In this document: positions 52,501 through 60,190 of the stretch, piece by piece | How the letters are laid out: every line of letters begins with the position of its first letter | How positions within the stretch are numbered: the stretch's first letter is position 1 | Notes under the pieces: model-generated | What the model was told of the DNA's origin: nothing | What the model saw: only the letters and a program-made list of their open reading frames with translations | Databases searched by the model: none | NCBI RefSeq assembly: GCF_049896245.1 | Contig: NZ_JAFCTX010000022.1 | Coordinates: 1 to 64,000, forward strand | DNA: 64,000 nt | Source of the DNA: Cypionkella sp049896245 | GTDB taxonomy: Bacteria > Pseudomonadota > Alphaproteobacteria > Rhodobacterales > Rhodobacteraceae | Reading direction: 5' to 3' | Made by a program: the position numbers and the translations under genes

Positions 52501-53003
52501 AGATCAAATCCGGCGAATTGCAGGGCCTAAGCGCCGTCGATGACCAATGGTCGCCGCAGATCAACCTCGGCGTGCCGGTGATGATCCCTGAGGCTTACAT
52601 CCCTGATCTGGATATCCGTTTGGGCCTCTATCGCAGGCTGTCGAGCCTCGCAACCAAGGTTGAACTGGAAGGTTTCGCGGCTGAGTTGATTGACCGTTTC
52701 GGCCCGATCCCCAAGGAAGTGAACACCCTGATGCTGATCGTGCGGATCAAGTCGATGTGCAAACGTGCGGGCATTTCCCGCATCGACGCAGGCACCAAGG
52801 GTGCCACCGTGAAGTTTCACAACGACAAATTCGCCAATCCGGCGGGGCTGGTGGAGTTCATCAAAGCGCAGGGTCCGGCGGCGAAAATCAACGGCAACAA
52901 GATCGTGCTGATGGGCGAGATGAAATCGGACTCTGACCGCATCAAGGGTGCGTTCAACATCGCCCGCGATCTGGCTGAGAAGATCGTCAAGCCCAAAGGC
53001 TGA
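49557..53003 (+). CDS. mfd: Transcription-repair coupling factor Mfd
   Basis: A 1148-residue ATPase that removes stalled RNA polymerase and recruits UvrA. The N-terminal UvrB-like region (about 1-360) is followed by the RNA polymerase-interacting domain (LSVGDLVVHVEHGVGRYLGLE, about 480-540) and the two helicase domains (Walker A GDVGFGKTEVAMRAA, Walker B IDEEQHFGVTHKE, then RIHVLTLTATPIPRTL-type motif VHVLTLTATPIPRT). The C-terminal TRCF domain ends LAEKIVKPKG. Full length for alphaproteobacterial Mfd. Confidence 0.98.
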   Translation: MAGADRIILGGAPEGYDAKLLARELARGAPVMHIARDDKRLEAMRAALSVMAPKTVVLDLPAWDCLPYDRISPNPEILARRMSTLAALASGFNGPFVLLTTLNAAMQRLPARSVMQTASFVARVGDHVDERQLKGFLARMGFSPVSTVAEPGDFAIRGGIVDIFPPGEGGPVRLDFFGDVLDGARRFDPVTQRTTEKLKAVEFAPMSEVILDDAAISRFRQNYRVEFGAGGSDDPLYEAVSAGRKHQGMEHWLPFFHAGLETIFDYLPKASVLLDDQVTAARLSRWEGIADQYDARHEAMHAKGRMDSVYKPSAPGLLYLDDTAWEAAVADHRVVQLSPLPQAPGPGVLDAQGRIGRSFAPERQQENVSLFSALSAHIKALSQDAQVIIASWSDGARERLKGLLDDQGLHSAREIKDFRDLPEGRGGLYLMIWALEAGFTAPGLAVISEQDVLGDRLVSKPRKKRKADNFLREVDTLSVGDLVVHVEHGVGRYLGLETITALGAPHACVALEYAENAKLYLPVENIELLSRYGHEEGLLDRLGGGAWQAKKAKLKQRIREIADKLMRIAAERALRHAPILEAPHSIWEAFAARFPYTETDDQLSAIGDVVADLEKGSPMDRLIVGDVGFGKTEVAMRAAFVAALSGMQVAVICPTTLLARQHYRSFVERFRGFPINIKPLSRFVSSKDANITRTEMAEGRVDIVIGTHALLAKAIRFKNLGLLVIDEEQHFGVTHKERLKEMRAEVHVLTLTATPIPRTLQLSLTGVRDLSIIATPPVDRLAIRTYISEFDTITIREALLRERFRGGQSFYVVPRISDLHEIEDFLKTHVPEVSYVVAHGQLAAGDLDERMNEFYDGKYNVLIATSIVESGLDIPSANTMIVHRADMFGLGQLYQIRGRVGRSKTRAYCYLTTKPRAPLTPQALKRLRLMGSLDSLGAGFNLASHDLDLRGAGNLLGEEQSGHIKEVGYELYQAMLEETIAKIKSGELQGLSAVDDQWSPQINLGVPVMIPEAYIPDLDIRLGLYRRLSSLATKVELEGFAAELIDRFGPIPKEVNTLMLIVRIKSMCKRAGISRIDAGTKGATVKFHNDKFANPAGLVEFIKAQGPAAKINGNKIVLMGEMKSDSDRIKGAFNIARDLAEKIVKPKG

Positions 53004-53014
53004 CACCAGCCATG

Positions 53015-53043
53015 AAAAAAGCGCGCCCCGCAAAGGGCGCGCT
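53015..53043 (-). terminator. Intrinsic terminator of the MFS gene
   Basis: AGCGCGCCC (53020-53028) pairs with GGGCGCGCT (53035-53043). Read on the minus strand it is followed by TTTTTT, just after the Bcr/CflA-type gene. It may also stop mfd transcription from the other side, without a T tract. Confidence 0.88.
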
Positions 53044-53064
53044 ATCACAGATCGAACCTATAGA

Positions 53065-54261
53065 TCAGCGCTTGATCAACTGCATCAGCGCCAATGCCCC
53101 GGCAACAAACACCGCCACCCCCGCCATCAGCGGCAAAGCGGTGCCGTCAAACATCAGCCCGACCGGCACCGCCAGCACCACCGAAGCCACCGTCGCCACC
53201 GAAGTCATCACCGAGGCCGCCAAGCCCGCGATATGGCCGACAGGCTCCATCGCCAGCGCATTCAGGTTGCCCATCGTCATCGACATCATCGAAAAGAGGC
53301 CAATGCTCCAGACAATATGCAGCGGAAACGCCAGAACCTCGGGCATCGTGCCCGTGGCAATCAGCGCCAGCAGCATCAAAGTCAGCGCCAGCACCGATGC
53401 ATAAGCCATCATGATCACTGGCCGCATCCCGATCCGCATCACCACGCGCGAGTTGATGATACTGCCCGAGGCCGAGCCCAACGCAATGAACGCAAACCAT
53501 AGCGGAAAGCTTTCGGCGCGCTCAAAGCGTTGCTCGAAAATTCCCTGCATCGACGAAAGGCTGGCAAACAACGCCGCCATGGTCAGGGTCTGCGCTGCGA
53601 TGGAAACCACCACGATGCGATGGGTGAACAATTCGCGCGTCGCCGCCACCAGCACCCAAAAATCCAGCGGGCGGCGGTGTTCCACAGCCAAAGTCTCATG
53701 CTGGCGCAACCCGAACCACAGCATGATCACCGCGACGATCAGGATGTAGACCAGAAAAATGCTCTGCCAGCCCGCCAATGCGATGATGCCTTGCCCCATC
53801 AGTGGTGCCACCGCAGGCACCATGATGAACACCATCATCACGAACGACATGATCTTGGCCATCTCGCGGCCCTTGAATTGATCACGCATGATCGCCATCG
53901 ACACCACCCGCGCTGCGGCCACCGACATGCCTTGCAGCACGCGGGCGATCAGCAAAGTGTCCAACGAATTGGCGAAATAGCAGGCCAGCGCCGTCAGCGC
54001 ATAAAGCCCCGCACCCGCATAGATCACCGGCTTGCGCCCGTAAGCATCCGACAACGGCCCGACAAACAGCGTCCCCAGCCCCATGCCAAACACAAAACTG
54101 GTGATCACCAACTGCGCCCGGTTCGGCGCATCGGGCGACAAAGCGCTGGCAATCTGCGGCAAAGCCGGCAGCATCGCGTCAATCGAGATCGCCACCATGG
54201 CGAAAAGCGCCGCTGTCAGGGCAATAAACTCGCCCTGCGATATGCGTTTGGTCGGGGTCAT
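53065..54261 (-). CDS. Bcr/CflA-family multidrug efflux transporter
   Basis: A 398-residue inner-membrane MFS protein with twelve hydrophobic segments. The motif between helices 2 and 3 is VGPLSDAYGRKPVIYAGAG, and the antiporter motif RVLQGMSVAAARVVSMAIMRDQF fits the Bcr/CflA drug-resistance group. Drug/H+ antiport is the known function of the family; the substrate is unknown. It starts one base after the stop of the DsbA-family gene, with which it forms an operon. Confidence 0.9.
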   Translation of the reverse strand: MTPTKRISQGEFIALTAALFAMVAISIDAMLPALPQIASALSPDAPNRAQLVITSFVFGMGLGTLFVGPLSDAYGRKPVIYAGAGLYALTALACYFANSLDTLLIARVLQGMSVAAARVVSMAIMRDQFKGREMAKIMSFVMMVFIMVPAVAPLMGQGIIALAGWQSIFLVYILIVAVIMLWFGLRQHETLAVEHRRPLDFWVLVAATRELFTHRIVVVSIAAQTLTMAALFASLSSMQGIFEQRFERAESFPLWFAFIALGSASGSIINSRVVMRIGMRPVIMMAYASVLALTLMLLALIATGTMPEVLAFPLHIVWSIGLFSMMSMTMGNLNALAMEPVGHIAGLAASVMTSVATVASVVLAVPVGLMFDGTALPLMAGVAVFVAGALALMQLIKR

Positions 54262-54262
54262 T

Positions 54263-54910
54263 TCACTTACTTTCTTCGGTGGCTTTGGCCACCAGTTCTT
54301 CGATCACCTGCGCCCAAACCTCGGGAGGTTGCGCGCCAGAGACGACATATTGTTGGGCGATCAGAAAGGTTGGCACCGCCGTGACGCCTTTTTTACGCGC
54401 ATCGACATCGCGGGCGCGCAGATCATCCATATCGGCATCAGTGGCAAGCAGCCGCGCCACAGCCGCCGGGTCCATCCCGACTTCCTCGGCAATATCGACC
54501 AGTTCCTCGGTATCGCCAATATCACGGCCATCGCGCCAATAGGCCCGGAACAAAGCCGATACCATCGCTGCCTGCTTGCCCTCAATTCCCGCCCAATGGA
54601 TCATGCGGTGCGCGTTCATCGTCTTGGGCAGCATCTCCGGCTTATCAGGGTCCATCGCCACGCCCGCCGCTTTGGCAATCTGACGCAGGCGGTCATGGAT
54701 CGCATCAACCTTGGCCGCACCGCCCAGACGCTTGGCCAGATAGGCGCGCTTTTCCACCCCCTCGGCGGGCATATCCGGGTTCAACTGAAACGGATGCCAT
54801 GCAATCACAAACGGATGATCGGCATGGGCTTCCAACGCCCGGTCCAGATGGGCTTTGCCGATCAGGCACCACGGGCACACCGGATCAGAGAAAATATCAA
54901 GGCGGATCAT
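54263..54910 (-). CDS. DsbA-family oxidoreductase (FrnE-like)
   Basis: A 215-residue thioredoxin-fold protein. The redox site is CPWC (C12-C15) in DIFSDPVCPWCLIG, followed by the inserted helical domain (PEMLPKTMNAHRMIHWAG), and the cis-proline segment GVTAVPTFLIAQQYVVSGAQPPE near the C terminus. There is no signal peptide, so a cytoplasmic disulphide or detoxification role is likely, as for FrnE. ATG 54910 has GGAG eight bases upstream; the longer frame reaching 55498 is antisense to the regulator gene and not real. Confidence 0.9.
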   Translation of the reverse strand: MIRLDIFSDPVCPWCLIGKAHLDRALEAHADHPFVIAWHPFQLNPDMPAEGVEKRAYLAKRLGGAAKVDAIHDRLRQIAKAAGVAMDPDKPEMLPKTMNAHRMIHWAGIEGKQAAMVSALFRAYWRDGRDIGDTEELVDIAEEVGMDPAAVARLLATDADMDDLRARDVDARKKGVTAVPTFLIAQQYVVSGAQPPEVWAQVIEELVAKATEESK

Positions 54911-55057
54911 CGCAAGGCTCCGAAAACATCGCAGGGGGCTATTCAAACCGAATGGTTCAGTTCGATACCGCCATCCGCCCGCCGCCGCAATCCGCCATCC
55001 ACGCACAGCCCTGTTGCATTGGTTGCACGCAAGGCGGCTATGCCGTATGGGAAAGCC

Positions 55058-55675
55058 ATGTCTAGTGACCCCAAACGCATGATCCGTATCGCCCGCGACT
55101 CCGGCCAAACCGTGCCGGAGCCGCTCGATTTGGGCATCCGGGTGCGTGAGTTGCGCAAAGCCAAGGGCTGGACACTGGAACAGGCCTCGGTGCAGGCGGG
55201 TCTGGCGCGATCCACCCTGTCGAAGATCGAAAACGGCCAGATGTCGCCGACTTACGATGCCCTGAAGAAACTCGCGCAGGGCATGGCAATCTCGGTGCCG
55301 CAACTGTTCACGCCCGCGCAAGCGCCGCAAGTTTCGGGCCGCATTGTGGTGACAAAATCCGGTGAGGGGCAGGCCCATGCCACCACCACCTACGAGCACG
55401 AACTGCTGGCAGGCTCGCTGACCAAAAAGCAGATGCTGCCCTACCGCGCCACCATCCGCGCCCGCGCGATGGAGGATTTCGACGGCTGGGTGCGCCATGA
55501 GGGCGAGGAATTTCTCTATGTGTTAACCGGGGTGATCCGGCTTTACACCGAGTTTTACGAGCCCGTCGATCTGCGCCGCGGCGACAGCGCCTATTATGAT
55601 GCCTCGATGGGGCATAACGTGGTCAGCCTGTCGGAAGATGATGCGACCATTCTTTGGGTCACGTCGCTGGCGTAA
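55058..55675 (+). CDS. XRE-family regulator with C-terminal cupin domain
   Basis: A 205-residue transcription factor. A helix-turn-helix of the XRE type lies at about residues 25-80 (GIRVRELRKAKGWTLEQASVQAGLARSTLSKIENGQMSPTY, continuing to PQLF), and a cupin fold covers about 100-200 (GWVRHEGEEFLYVLTGVIRLYTEFYEPVDLRRGDSAYYDASMGHNVVSL). Such HTH-cupin proteins sense small ligands and regulate amino-acid or polyamine pathways. ATG 55058 was chosen; ATG 55040 is the alternative. It is divergent from the DsbA-family gene. Confidence 0.87.
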   Translation: MSSDPKRMIRIARDSGQTVPEPLDLGIRVRELRKAKGWTLEQASVQAGLARSTLSKIENGQMSPTYDALKKLAQGMAISVPQLFTPAQAPQVSGRIVVTKSGEGQAHATTTYEHELLAGSLTKKQMLPYRATIRARAMEDFDGWVRHEGEEFLYVLTGVIRLYTEFYEPVDLRRGDSAYYDASMGHNVVSLSEDDATILWVTSLA

Positions 55676-55696
55676 AAACGCAACCCGAACCGAACG

Positions 55697-55719
55697 AAAA
55701 CTCTGCGGGGCAGAGTTTT
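55697..55719. terminator. Terminator hairpin of the XRE-cupin gene
   Basis: AAAACTCTG (55697-55705) pairs with CAGAGTTTT (55711-55719) around a 5-nt loop, 22 nt after the stop. Confidence 0.75.
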
Positions 55720-55786
55720 CCGGTGAGTTGCGCGTAAGGCGGAACGCCGTCGCGCAAGGGGCGTCATCCAACAAACCATCGCATGC

Positions 55787-55873
55787 AATCTGGCCGCGCC
55801 TGACTGCGCTGGCGCAATCGCGCCTGCCGCAGGGCAGGCAGGCGCGGCCAGATTTGTCTGCGGCCAAATCTGG
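55787..55873. repeat. Three-segment inverted repeat with alternative pairings
   Basis: AATCTGGCCGCGCCTG (55787-55802) is perfectly complementary to CAGGCGCGGCCAGATT (55839-55854), a 16-bp stem. The second segment can instead pair with a third: CCAGATTTG (55848-55856) with CAAATCTGG (55865-55873). Two smaller hairpins (GGCGC/GCGCC and CCTGCC/GGCAGG) lie inside the first loop. The 296-bp gap 55676-55971 holds this, the preceding terminator and nothing else that I recognise. It could be an attenuator-like leader of the phosphoesterase gene, or a REP-like mobile palindrome. Confidence 0.7.
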
Positions 55874-55971
55874 CAAAACCCTTTTGGTTTCGCAACTTTG
55901 CCCACCACACCAAACCTGCTGCCTTGACCCTGCGCTTTGAACCATATCACTGTGGCGCAAGGGAGAAGTCA

Positions 55972-56712
55972 ATGCGTCTGGCCTTGCTGACGGATATCCA
56001 CGCCAATCGCGAGGCGTTCGAGGCTGTCTTGGCAGACCTCGCGCAGCGTCAGATTGATCGGCTGGTGTTCCTTGGCGATATCGTAGGCTACGGCCCCGAT
56101 CCCGGCTGGTGCATTGATCAGGTCGAATCGCACGTCGCCAAGGGCGCTATAGCCTTGCGCGGCAACCATGACCGCGCCATAGGCACCGCCGATAACATCC
56201 TGAACGCCAATGCCCGCCGGGTGATCGACTGGACGGTGAACCGCCTGAACGCGCGGCAAAAGCTGTTACTGTCCGAACTGCCGTTGACGGTGCAGGATGG
56301 CGATACCTTGTTCACCCACGCCTCGGCGAATGATCCGGCCGACTGGCTCTATGTCACCTCTGCCGCTACCGCGCGGCCCAGCTTTCTGGTCTGCGATGCG
56401 CGGCTGATCTTTTGCGGCCATGTCCACCGGGCCGCCCTATACAGTTGCGATCTGGTGGGCCGCGTCAATCATCTGGAAATCGCCCCCGGCAACCCGATGC
56501 CGCTTTTGCAATCGCGGCGCTGGCTCGGCGTGATCGGTTCTGTCGGTCAGCCGCGCGATGGCAGCACTTTGGCCAGTTATGCGATCTTGGATCGCAGCCG
56601 CAATGAATTGACCTTCCGCCGCGTCGGCTATGATGCCACCACCACGGCGCGCAAATCGCGTGAGGCGGGTCTGCCAGAGGCGCTGGCGCAGCGTCTGATG
56701 AAGGGGATTTGA
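55972..56712 (+). CDS. Metallophosphoesterase
   Basis: A 246-residue calcineurin-like phosphoesterase. All metal-ligand motifs are present: LLTDIHANREA (D8, H10), FLGDIVGYGPDP, RGNHDRAIG and CGHVHRAALY. It resembles the YfcE/serine-threonine phosphatase-like bacterial group. ATG 55972 has AGGGAGAAG immediately upstream. The gene ends one base before the kinase-USP fusion starts, so the two are in one operon. It could dephosphorylate the targets of that kinase. Confidence 0.9.
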   Translation: MRLALLTDIHANREAFEAVLADLAQRQIDRLVFLGDIVGYGPDPGWCIDQVESHVAKGAIALRGNHDRAIGTADNILNANARRVIDWTVNRLNARQKLLLSELPLTVQDGDTLFTHASANDPADWLYVTSAATARPSFLVCDARLIFCGHVHRAALYSCDLVGRVNHLEIAPGNPMPLLQSRRWLGVIGSVGQPRDGSTLASYAILDRSRNELTFRRVGYDATTTARKSREAGLPEALAQRLMKGI

Positions 56713-58128
56713 ATGGCTGTCAGACCGCATCCGGGCTTGGAAATCAACGGCTTCACTTTGGGTGAGCAACTGCACAAAGGTGGCTTTGCGACGATCTGGG
56801 ATGTCACCCACGCGCTCTATCGCACGCCGATGGTGATGAAAATCCCCACCATCCTTGATGGCTACGACGGCCCGACCATCGTGGGGTTTGAGGTTGAACA
56901 GATGATCATGCCGCGCCTGACCGGAATTCATGTGCCGCGTGTGATGGGGCAGGGCGATTTCGCGGTGATGCCCTATATCGTCACCGAGCGTATCCCCGGC
57001 GCCTCGATGTTCCAGCATTTCAAACGCGCGCCACGCCCCTTGGCCGAGGTGATTGAACTGGCCGCCCGGATGGCCGAAGCCGTGCATGACATTCACCGCC
57101 AGCATGTGATCCACCTTGATCTGAAGCCCGACAATTTCCTGCAACGGCCCTCAGGCGAGATGGTCTTGATCGACTACGGCCTGTCGCGCCATGACCAGTT
57201 GCCAGACCTTCTGGCCGAAGAATTCACCATCCCGATGGGCACTTTCCCCTATATCGCCCCCGAACAATACCTGCGCCAACGCGGCGATCTGCGTTCCGAC
57301 CTCTACGCTTTGGGCGCGATGATTTATGAGTTGGCGACGGGCAAGATGCCGTTCGGCCAACCCGAGAAGCTAAGCCAAGTCAAACAACGCCTGTGGCGCG
57401 ACCCGGTGCCACCCCGCGCGCTGCGCCCCGACATCCCCGAATGGCTGCAAGAGATCATCCTGCGCGCGCTCGAAGTCGATCCCGCCAACCGCTACCAATC
57501 CGCAGCCCAGATGATTTTTGATCTGGCAAACCCAATGCAAATCCGCCTGACGGCGCGTGGCCACAAGACAGGGCGCGACACCGCGCTGACCGTATTCAAC
57601 CGCTGGCGGCAGATGCGCAATCTGAAAGCCTTCGCAGCCCCGCCCTCGGTCGCGGCCCAAATCGAGCGCGCCCCGATCCTGCTGGTCGCCGTTGATCTGT
57701 CGCCCGAGATGGAACCGCTGTCGCAAGCGATCTATCTGCAAATCAAACGCATGCTGGTCAATCGCCCCGATGCCCGCGTCGCTTGCGTCAATGTGATCAA
57801 AACCGCGCGGCTGGGCATTGATCCCAGCACCGACGCCGATGGCACCAACCTGCATGTAGCACGCCTTGTCGGGTTAAAGACTTGGGCCGAGGGCATTGAT
57901 CTGACCGATGATCGCCTGACCTACACCATTCTGGAAAACACCGACCCGGCGACGGCGATCATCGACCATGCCGAAGTCACCCGCGTCGATCACATCCTGA
58001 TGGGCGCGCGCGGTCATTCCAGCACGCGGCGGTTCCTCGGTTCAGTGTCAGCCAAAGTGGTGGCCGAAGCCGCCTGTTCCGTCACCGTGATCCGGCTGCG
58101 CGATACTGGCGAGCCAGAGGCGACTTAA
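56713..58128 (+). CDS. Ser/Thr protein kinase fused to a universal-stress domain
   Basis: A 471-residue protein. Residues about 10-280 form an eukaryotic-like kinase: G-rich loop LHKGGFATIWDV, VMKIPT (catalytic lysine), HLDLKPDNFL (HRD variant HLD), LIDYGLS (DFG as DYG) and FPYIAPEQYL with RSDLYALGAMIYELATG. Residues about 315-465 resemble a UspA domain (ILLVAVDLSPEM, VDHILMGARGHSSTRRFLGSVSAKVVAEAACSVTVIR), with the GARGHS and GSVS ATP-contact motifs. No transmembrane segment is seen. It is directly preceded by a metallophosphoesterase gene, suggesting a reversible phosphorylation module tied to stress signals. Confidence 0.9.
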   Translation: MAVRPHPGLEINGFTLGEQLHKGGFATIWDVTHALYRTPMVMKIPTILDGYDGPTIVGFEVEQMIMPRLTGIHVPRVMGQGDFAVMPYIVTERIPGASMFQHFKRAPRPLAEVIELAARMAEAVHDIHRQHVIHLDLKPDNFLQRPSGEMVLIDYGLSRHDQLPDLLAEEFTIPMGTFPYIAPEQYLRQRGDLRSDLYALGAMIYELATGKMPFGQPEKLSQVKQRLWRDPVPPRALRPDIPEWLQEIILRALEVDPANRYQSAAQMIFDLANPMQIRLTARGHKTGRDTALTVFNRWRQMRNLKAFAAPPSVAAQIERAPILLVAVDLSPEMEPLSQAIYLQIKRMLVNRPDARVACVNVIKTARLGIDPSTDADGTNLHVARLVGLKTWAEGIDLTDDRLTYTILENTDPATAIIDHAEVTRVDHILMGARGHSSTRRFLGSVSAKVVAEAACSVTVIRLRDTGEPEAT

Positions 58129-58129
58129 C

Positions 58130-58246
58130 TCAGTTAAACCAACCGCCGACCCGCTGCGCGCCCGCCGAAACATCGCGGCCCATGCCGTCAACCGTGCCAC
58201 ACCCCGTCAGCGCAGTCAGCACCAGCATCATCATCATTTTGCGCAT
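58130..58246 (-). CDS. Entericidin-like lipoprotein
   Basis: A 38-residue protein read from the sequence. The N terminus has a hydrophobic stretch MRKMMMMLVLTALTGC with a lipobox cysteine at residue 16, followed by GTVDGMGRDVSAGAQRVGGWFN. This is the pattern of entericidin EcnA/B-type small lipoproteins. AGGAGT lies seven bases upstream of the ATG. It starts four bases after the stop of the upstream peptide-binding gene, so it is the second gene of that operon. Confidence 0.8.
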   Translation of the reverse strand: MRKMMMMLVLTALTGCGTVDGMGRDVSAGAQRVGGWFN

Positions 58247-58250
58247 CGGT

Positions 58251-60077
58251 TTACTCCTGATACCACCAGACCTCGGGCTGAAACCCCGGCCAGTCGCCGT
58301 AAATTGGCAATTTCGCCGGGAAATGCAACTGCTTGGCATGCGCGATGCGGCCAATATTTTGATACCACACCGGCACCACATAGCGCCCCGAGGTCAGAAC
58401 CCGATCCAGTGCCTGCACTGCCGCCACAAAATCCGTGCGATCCACCGAGGACAGCATGGTCTGCACCAGCCCATCCACCGCAGGCGAGTTGATCCCCGCC
58501 CAATTCCGCGACCCCGGCGCCACGCCATTGGCAGCCCCCCAATAGCGCAACTGCTCGGTCCCCGGCGACAGCGACAAAGCGATGATCTGCTGCGTCATGT
58601 CGAAATCATAAAGGTTGGTGCGCTCGGTGTATTGGGCTGCATCCACCGTGGTCAGCTTGGCTGCAATACCCACCTGCGCCAAGGCCTCGATATAGATGTT
58701 GGCGGCCGCGATATAATCATCCGCGCCATTGCTCAGCAGGATTTCAAACGTAAACGGCACCCCCTTGGCATCCTTCAACACGCCATCCTGCACCGTCCAT
58801 CCGGCTTCTTCCAGCAGCGCATTGGCGCGGCGTAAATTCGCCCGGTTGCTCGGTTTGCCATCCGAGACCGGCAGCGCAAAGCCCTCAATCGCGCCGGGCA
58901 GCAGATCGGCCTTATGCGCCTGCAACAGCGCCAGAACCTTGCCCTGCGCCGGGTTCGCCACATCGCCCGCAAGCACAGAGTTGCTGTAATAGCTGGTGAT
59001 TCGCGGCACCGCCCCGCCGTTGAGGGTCTGGTTGATAAGCTCGAAGTTGAACACGTCGATCAGCGCCTCGCGCACCCGCCAATCGGCAAAAATTGGCTTA
59101 CGGGTGTTGAACACAAAGCCGTCAATCCCCGAAGGCCGCTGATGCGGGATTTCCGATTTCACCACATCGCCCGACACCACGGCAGGAAAGCCGTAGTTCT
59201 GCTGCCACTTCATCGGATTGGTCTCACGGTAACTGCTCAGATCGCCGGATTTGAACGCCTCAAAATGCACATCCGGGTTGCCGAAATACTCCACCCTTAT
59301 CTCATCGAAATTGTGCATCCCCTTGTAGAACGGCAGATCACGGCCCCACCAATCCGGGTTTTTCTTATAGCTGACAAAACGCCCGGCCTCGAATTTATCG
59401 ACCACATAGGGCCCCGACCCAATCGGCGGCTCCATCGTCGTTGCACTGAAATCCCGCCCCACCCATTGCGCCTTTTGCAAAACCGGGCGCATCCCCAGCA
59501 GCAACGGCAGTTCGCGATTCTCGGCCCCAAAGGTGAACTTCACGGACCGGACACCGGTTTTCTCGGCCTTCGCCACCGCCTGATACGCCGGCGCATAGCG
59601 CGGATTGCCCAATGTTCCCAAGGTTTCAAACGACCACAGCACATCTTCCACCGTCACCGGGCTGCCGTCCGAGAATTTTGCAGCCTCACGCAAAGTAAAT
59701 TCCACGTAGGTCCGGGCCGCATCCGTCTCGACCGATTCGGCCAGAATCCCATACAGTGAGAACGGCTCATCAAAGGAACGCCCCAAAAGCGTCTCGGTGG
59801 TGAACAAAGAAATCCCACTCGGCGCGCGGCCCTTCAGGATGAACGGGTTCATTGAATCGTAACTGCCGTTCTCGCCCGTAACGATACGGCCCCCCTTCGG
59901 GGCATCGGGGTTGGCATAGGGCAGCGACACAAAATCCGGTGGCAGCGCAGGCTCGCCATACATAGCTATGCCATGCGTCGGCTGCGCTTGCGCGAATCCC
60001 CCCCCGATTCCCACAACAGAAACCAGCGCCAGACCAAGCCCAAAGCTGCGCAAAATAGCGAAAAAATCCCGGTTCAT
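58251..60077 (-). CDS. Peptide ABC transporter substrate-binding protein (YejA-like)
   Basis: A 608-residue periplasmic binding protein of family 5. A signal peptide (about 1-31, ending AQA|QPTH) is followed by GIAMYGEPALPPDFVSLPYANPDAPKGGRIV and VDKFEAGRFVSYKKNPDWWGRDLPFY, the YejA/peptide-binding pattern. The C-terminal lobe has VDAAQYTERTNLYDFDMTQQI. No permease or ATPase genes are next to it. ATG 60077 was chosen because it starts the signal peptide; the frame begins at 60146. Confidence 0.9.
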   Translation of the reverse strand: MNRDFFAILRSFGLGLALVSVVGIGGGFAQAQPTHGIAMYGEPALPPDFVSLPYANPDAPKGGRIVTGENGSYDSMNPFILKGRAPSGISLFTTETLLGRSFDEPFSLYGILAESVETDAARTYVEFTLREAAKFSDGSPVTVEDVLWSFETLGTLGNPRYAPAYQAVAKAEKTGVRSVKFTFGAENRELPLLLGMRPVLQKAQWVGRDFSATTMEPPIGSGPYVVDKFEAGRFVSYKKNPDWWGRDLPFYKGMHNFDEIRVEYFGNPDVHFEAFKSGDLSSYRETNPMKWQQNYGFPAVVSGDVVKSEIPHQRPSGIDGFVFNTRKPIFADWRVREALIDVFNFELINQTLNGGAVPRITSYYSNSVLAGDVANPAQGKVLALLQAHKADLLPGAIEGFALPVSDGKPSNRANLRRANALLEEAGWTVQDGVLKDAKGVPFTFEILLSNGADDYIAAANIYIEALAQVGIAAKLTTVDAAQYTERTNLYDFDMTQQIIALSLSPGTEQLRYWGAANGVAPGSRNWAGINSPAVDGLVQTMLSSVDRTDFVAAVQALDRVLTSGRYVVPVWYQNIGRIAHAKQLHFPAKLPIYGDWPGFQPEVWWYQE

Positions 60078-60117
60078 TCTGGCAACAATCCCCCGCAGCC
60101 TGTTTTTATTGATCCCC

Positions 60118-60146
60118 AACCTATGCGGGCAATCCAACCTTTTCAA
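60118..60146 (-). promoter_or_regulatory. Probable promoter of the YejA-like operon
   Basis: On the minus strand, TTGAAA (60146-60141), a 17-nt spacer and TAGGTT (60123-60118) lie 41 bases upstream of the start codon at 60077. The -10 is weak. It is divergent from the promoter of the candidate small RNA, about 10 bp away. Confidence 0.45.
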
Positions 60147-60155
60147 ACTTTTAAC

Positions 60156-60184
60156 TTGGAGTGCGCCCGCAACAGGGCTATAAG
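60156..60184 (+). promoter_or_regulatory. Promoter of a candidate small RNA
   Basis: TTGGAG (60156-60161), a 17-nt spacer and TATAAG (60179-60184) match the housekeeping promoter pattern. Initiation should be at about 60191. There is no protein gene downstream on this strand before a strong terminator at 60238-60266. Confidence 0.6.
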
Positions 60185-60190
60185 ATACCT

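Noticed and set aside
54083..55057. Long N-terminal extension of the XRE-cupin reading frame
   Set aside because: It is antisense to the MFS and DsbA-family genes, has no family similarity, and the helix-turn-helix begins after ATG 55058.
54911..55498. N-terminal extension of the DsbA-family frame
   Set aside because: It lies antisense to the XRE-cupin gene. The thioredoxin domain and a ribosome binding site start at 54910.
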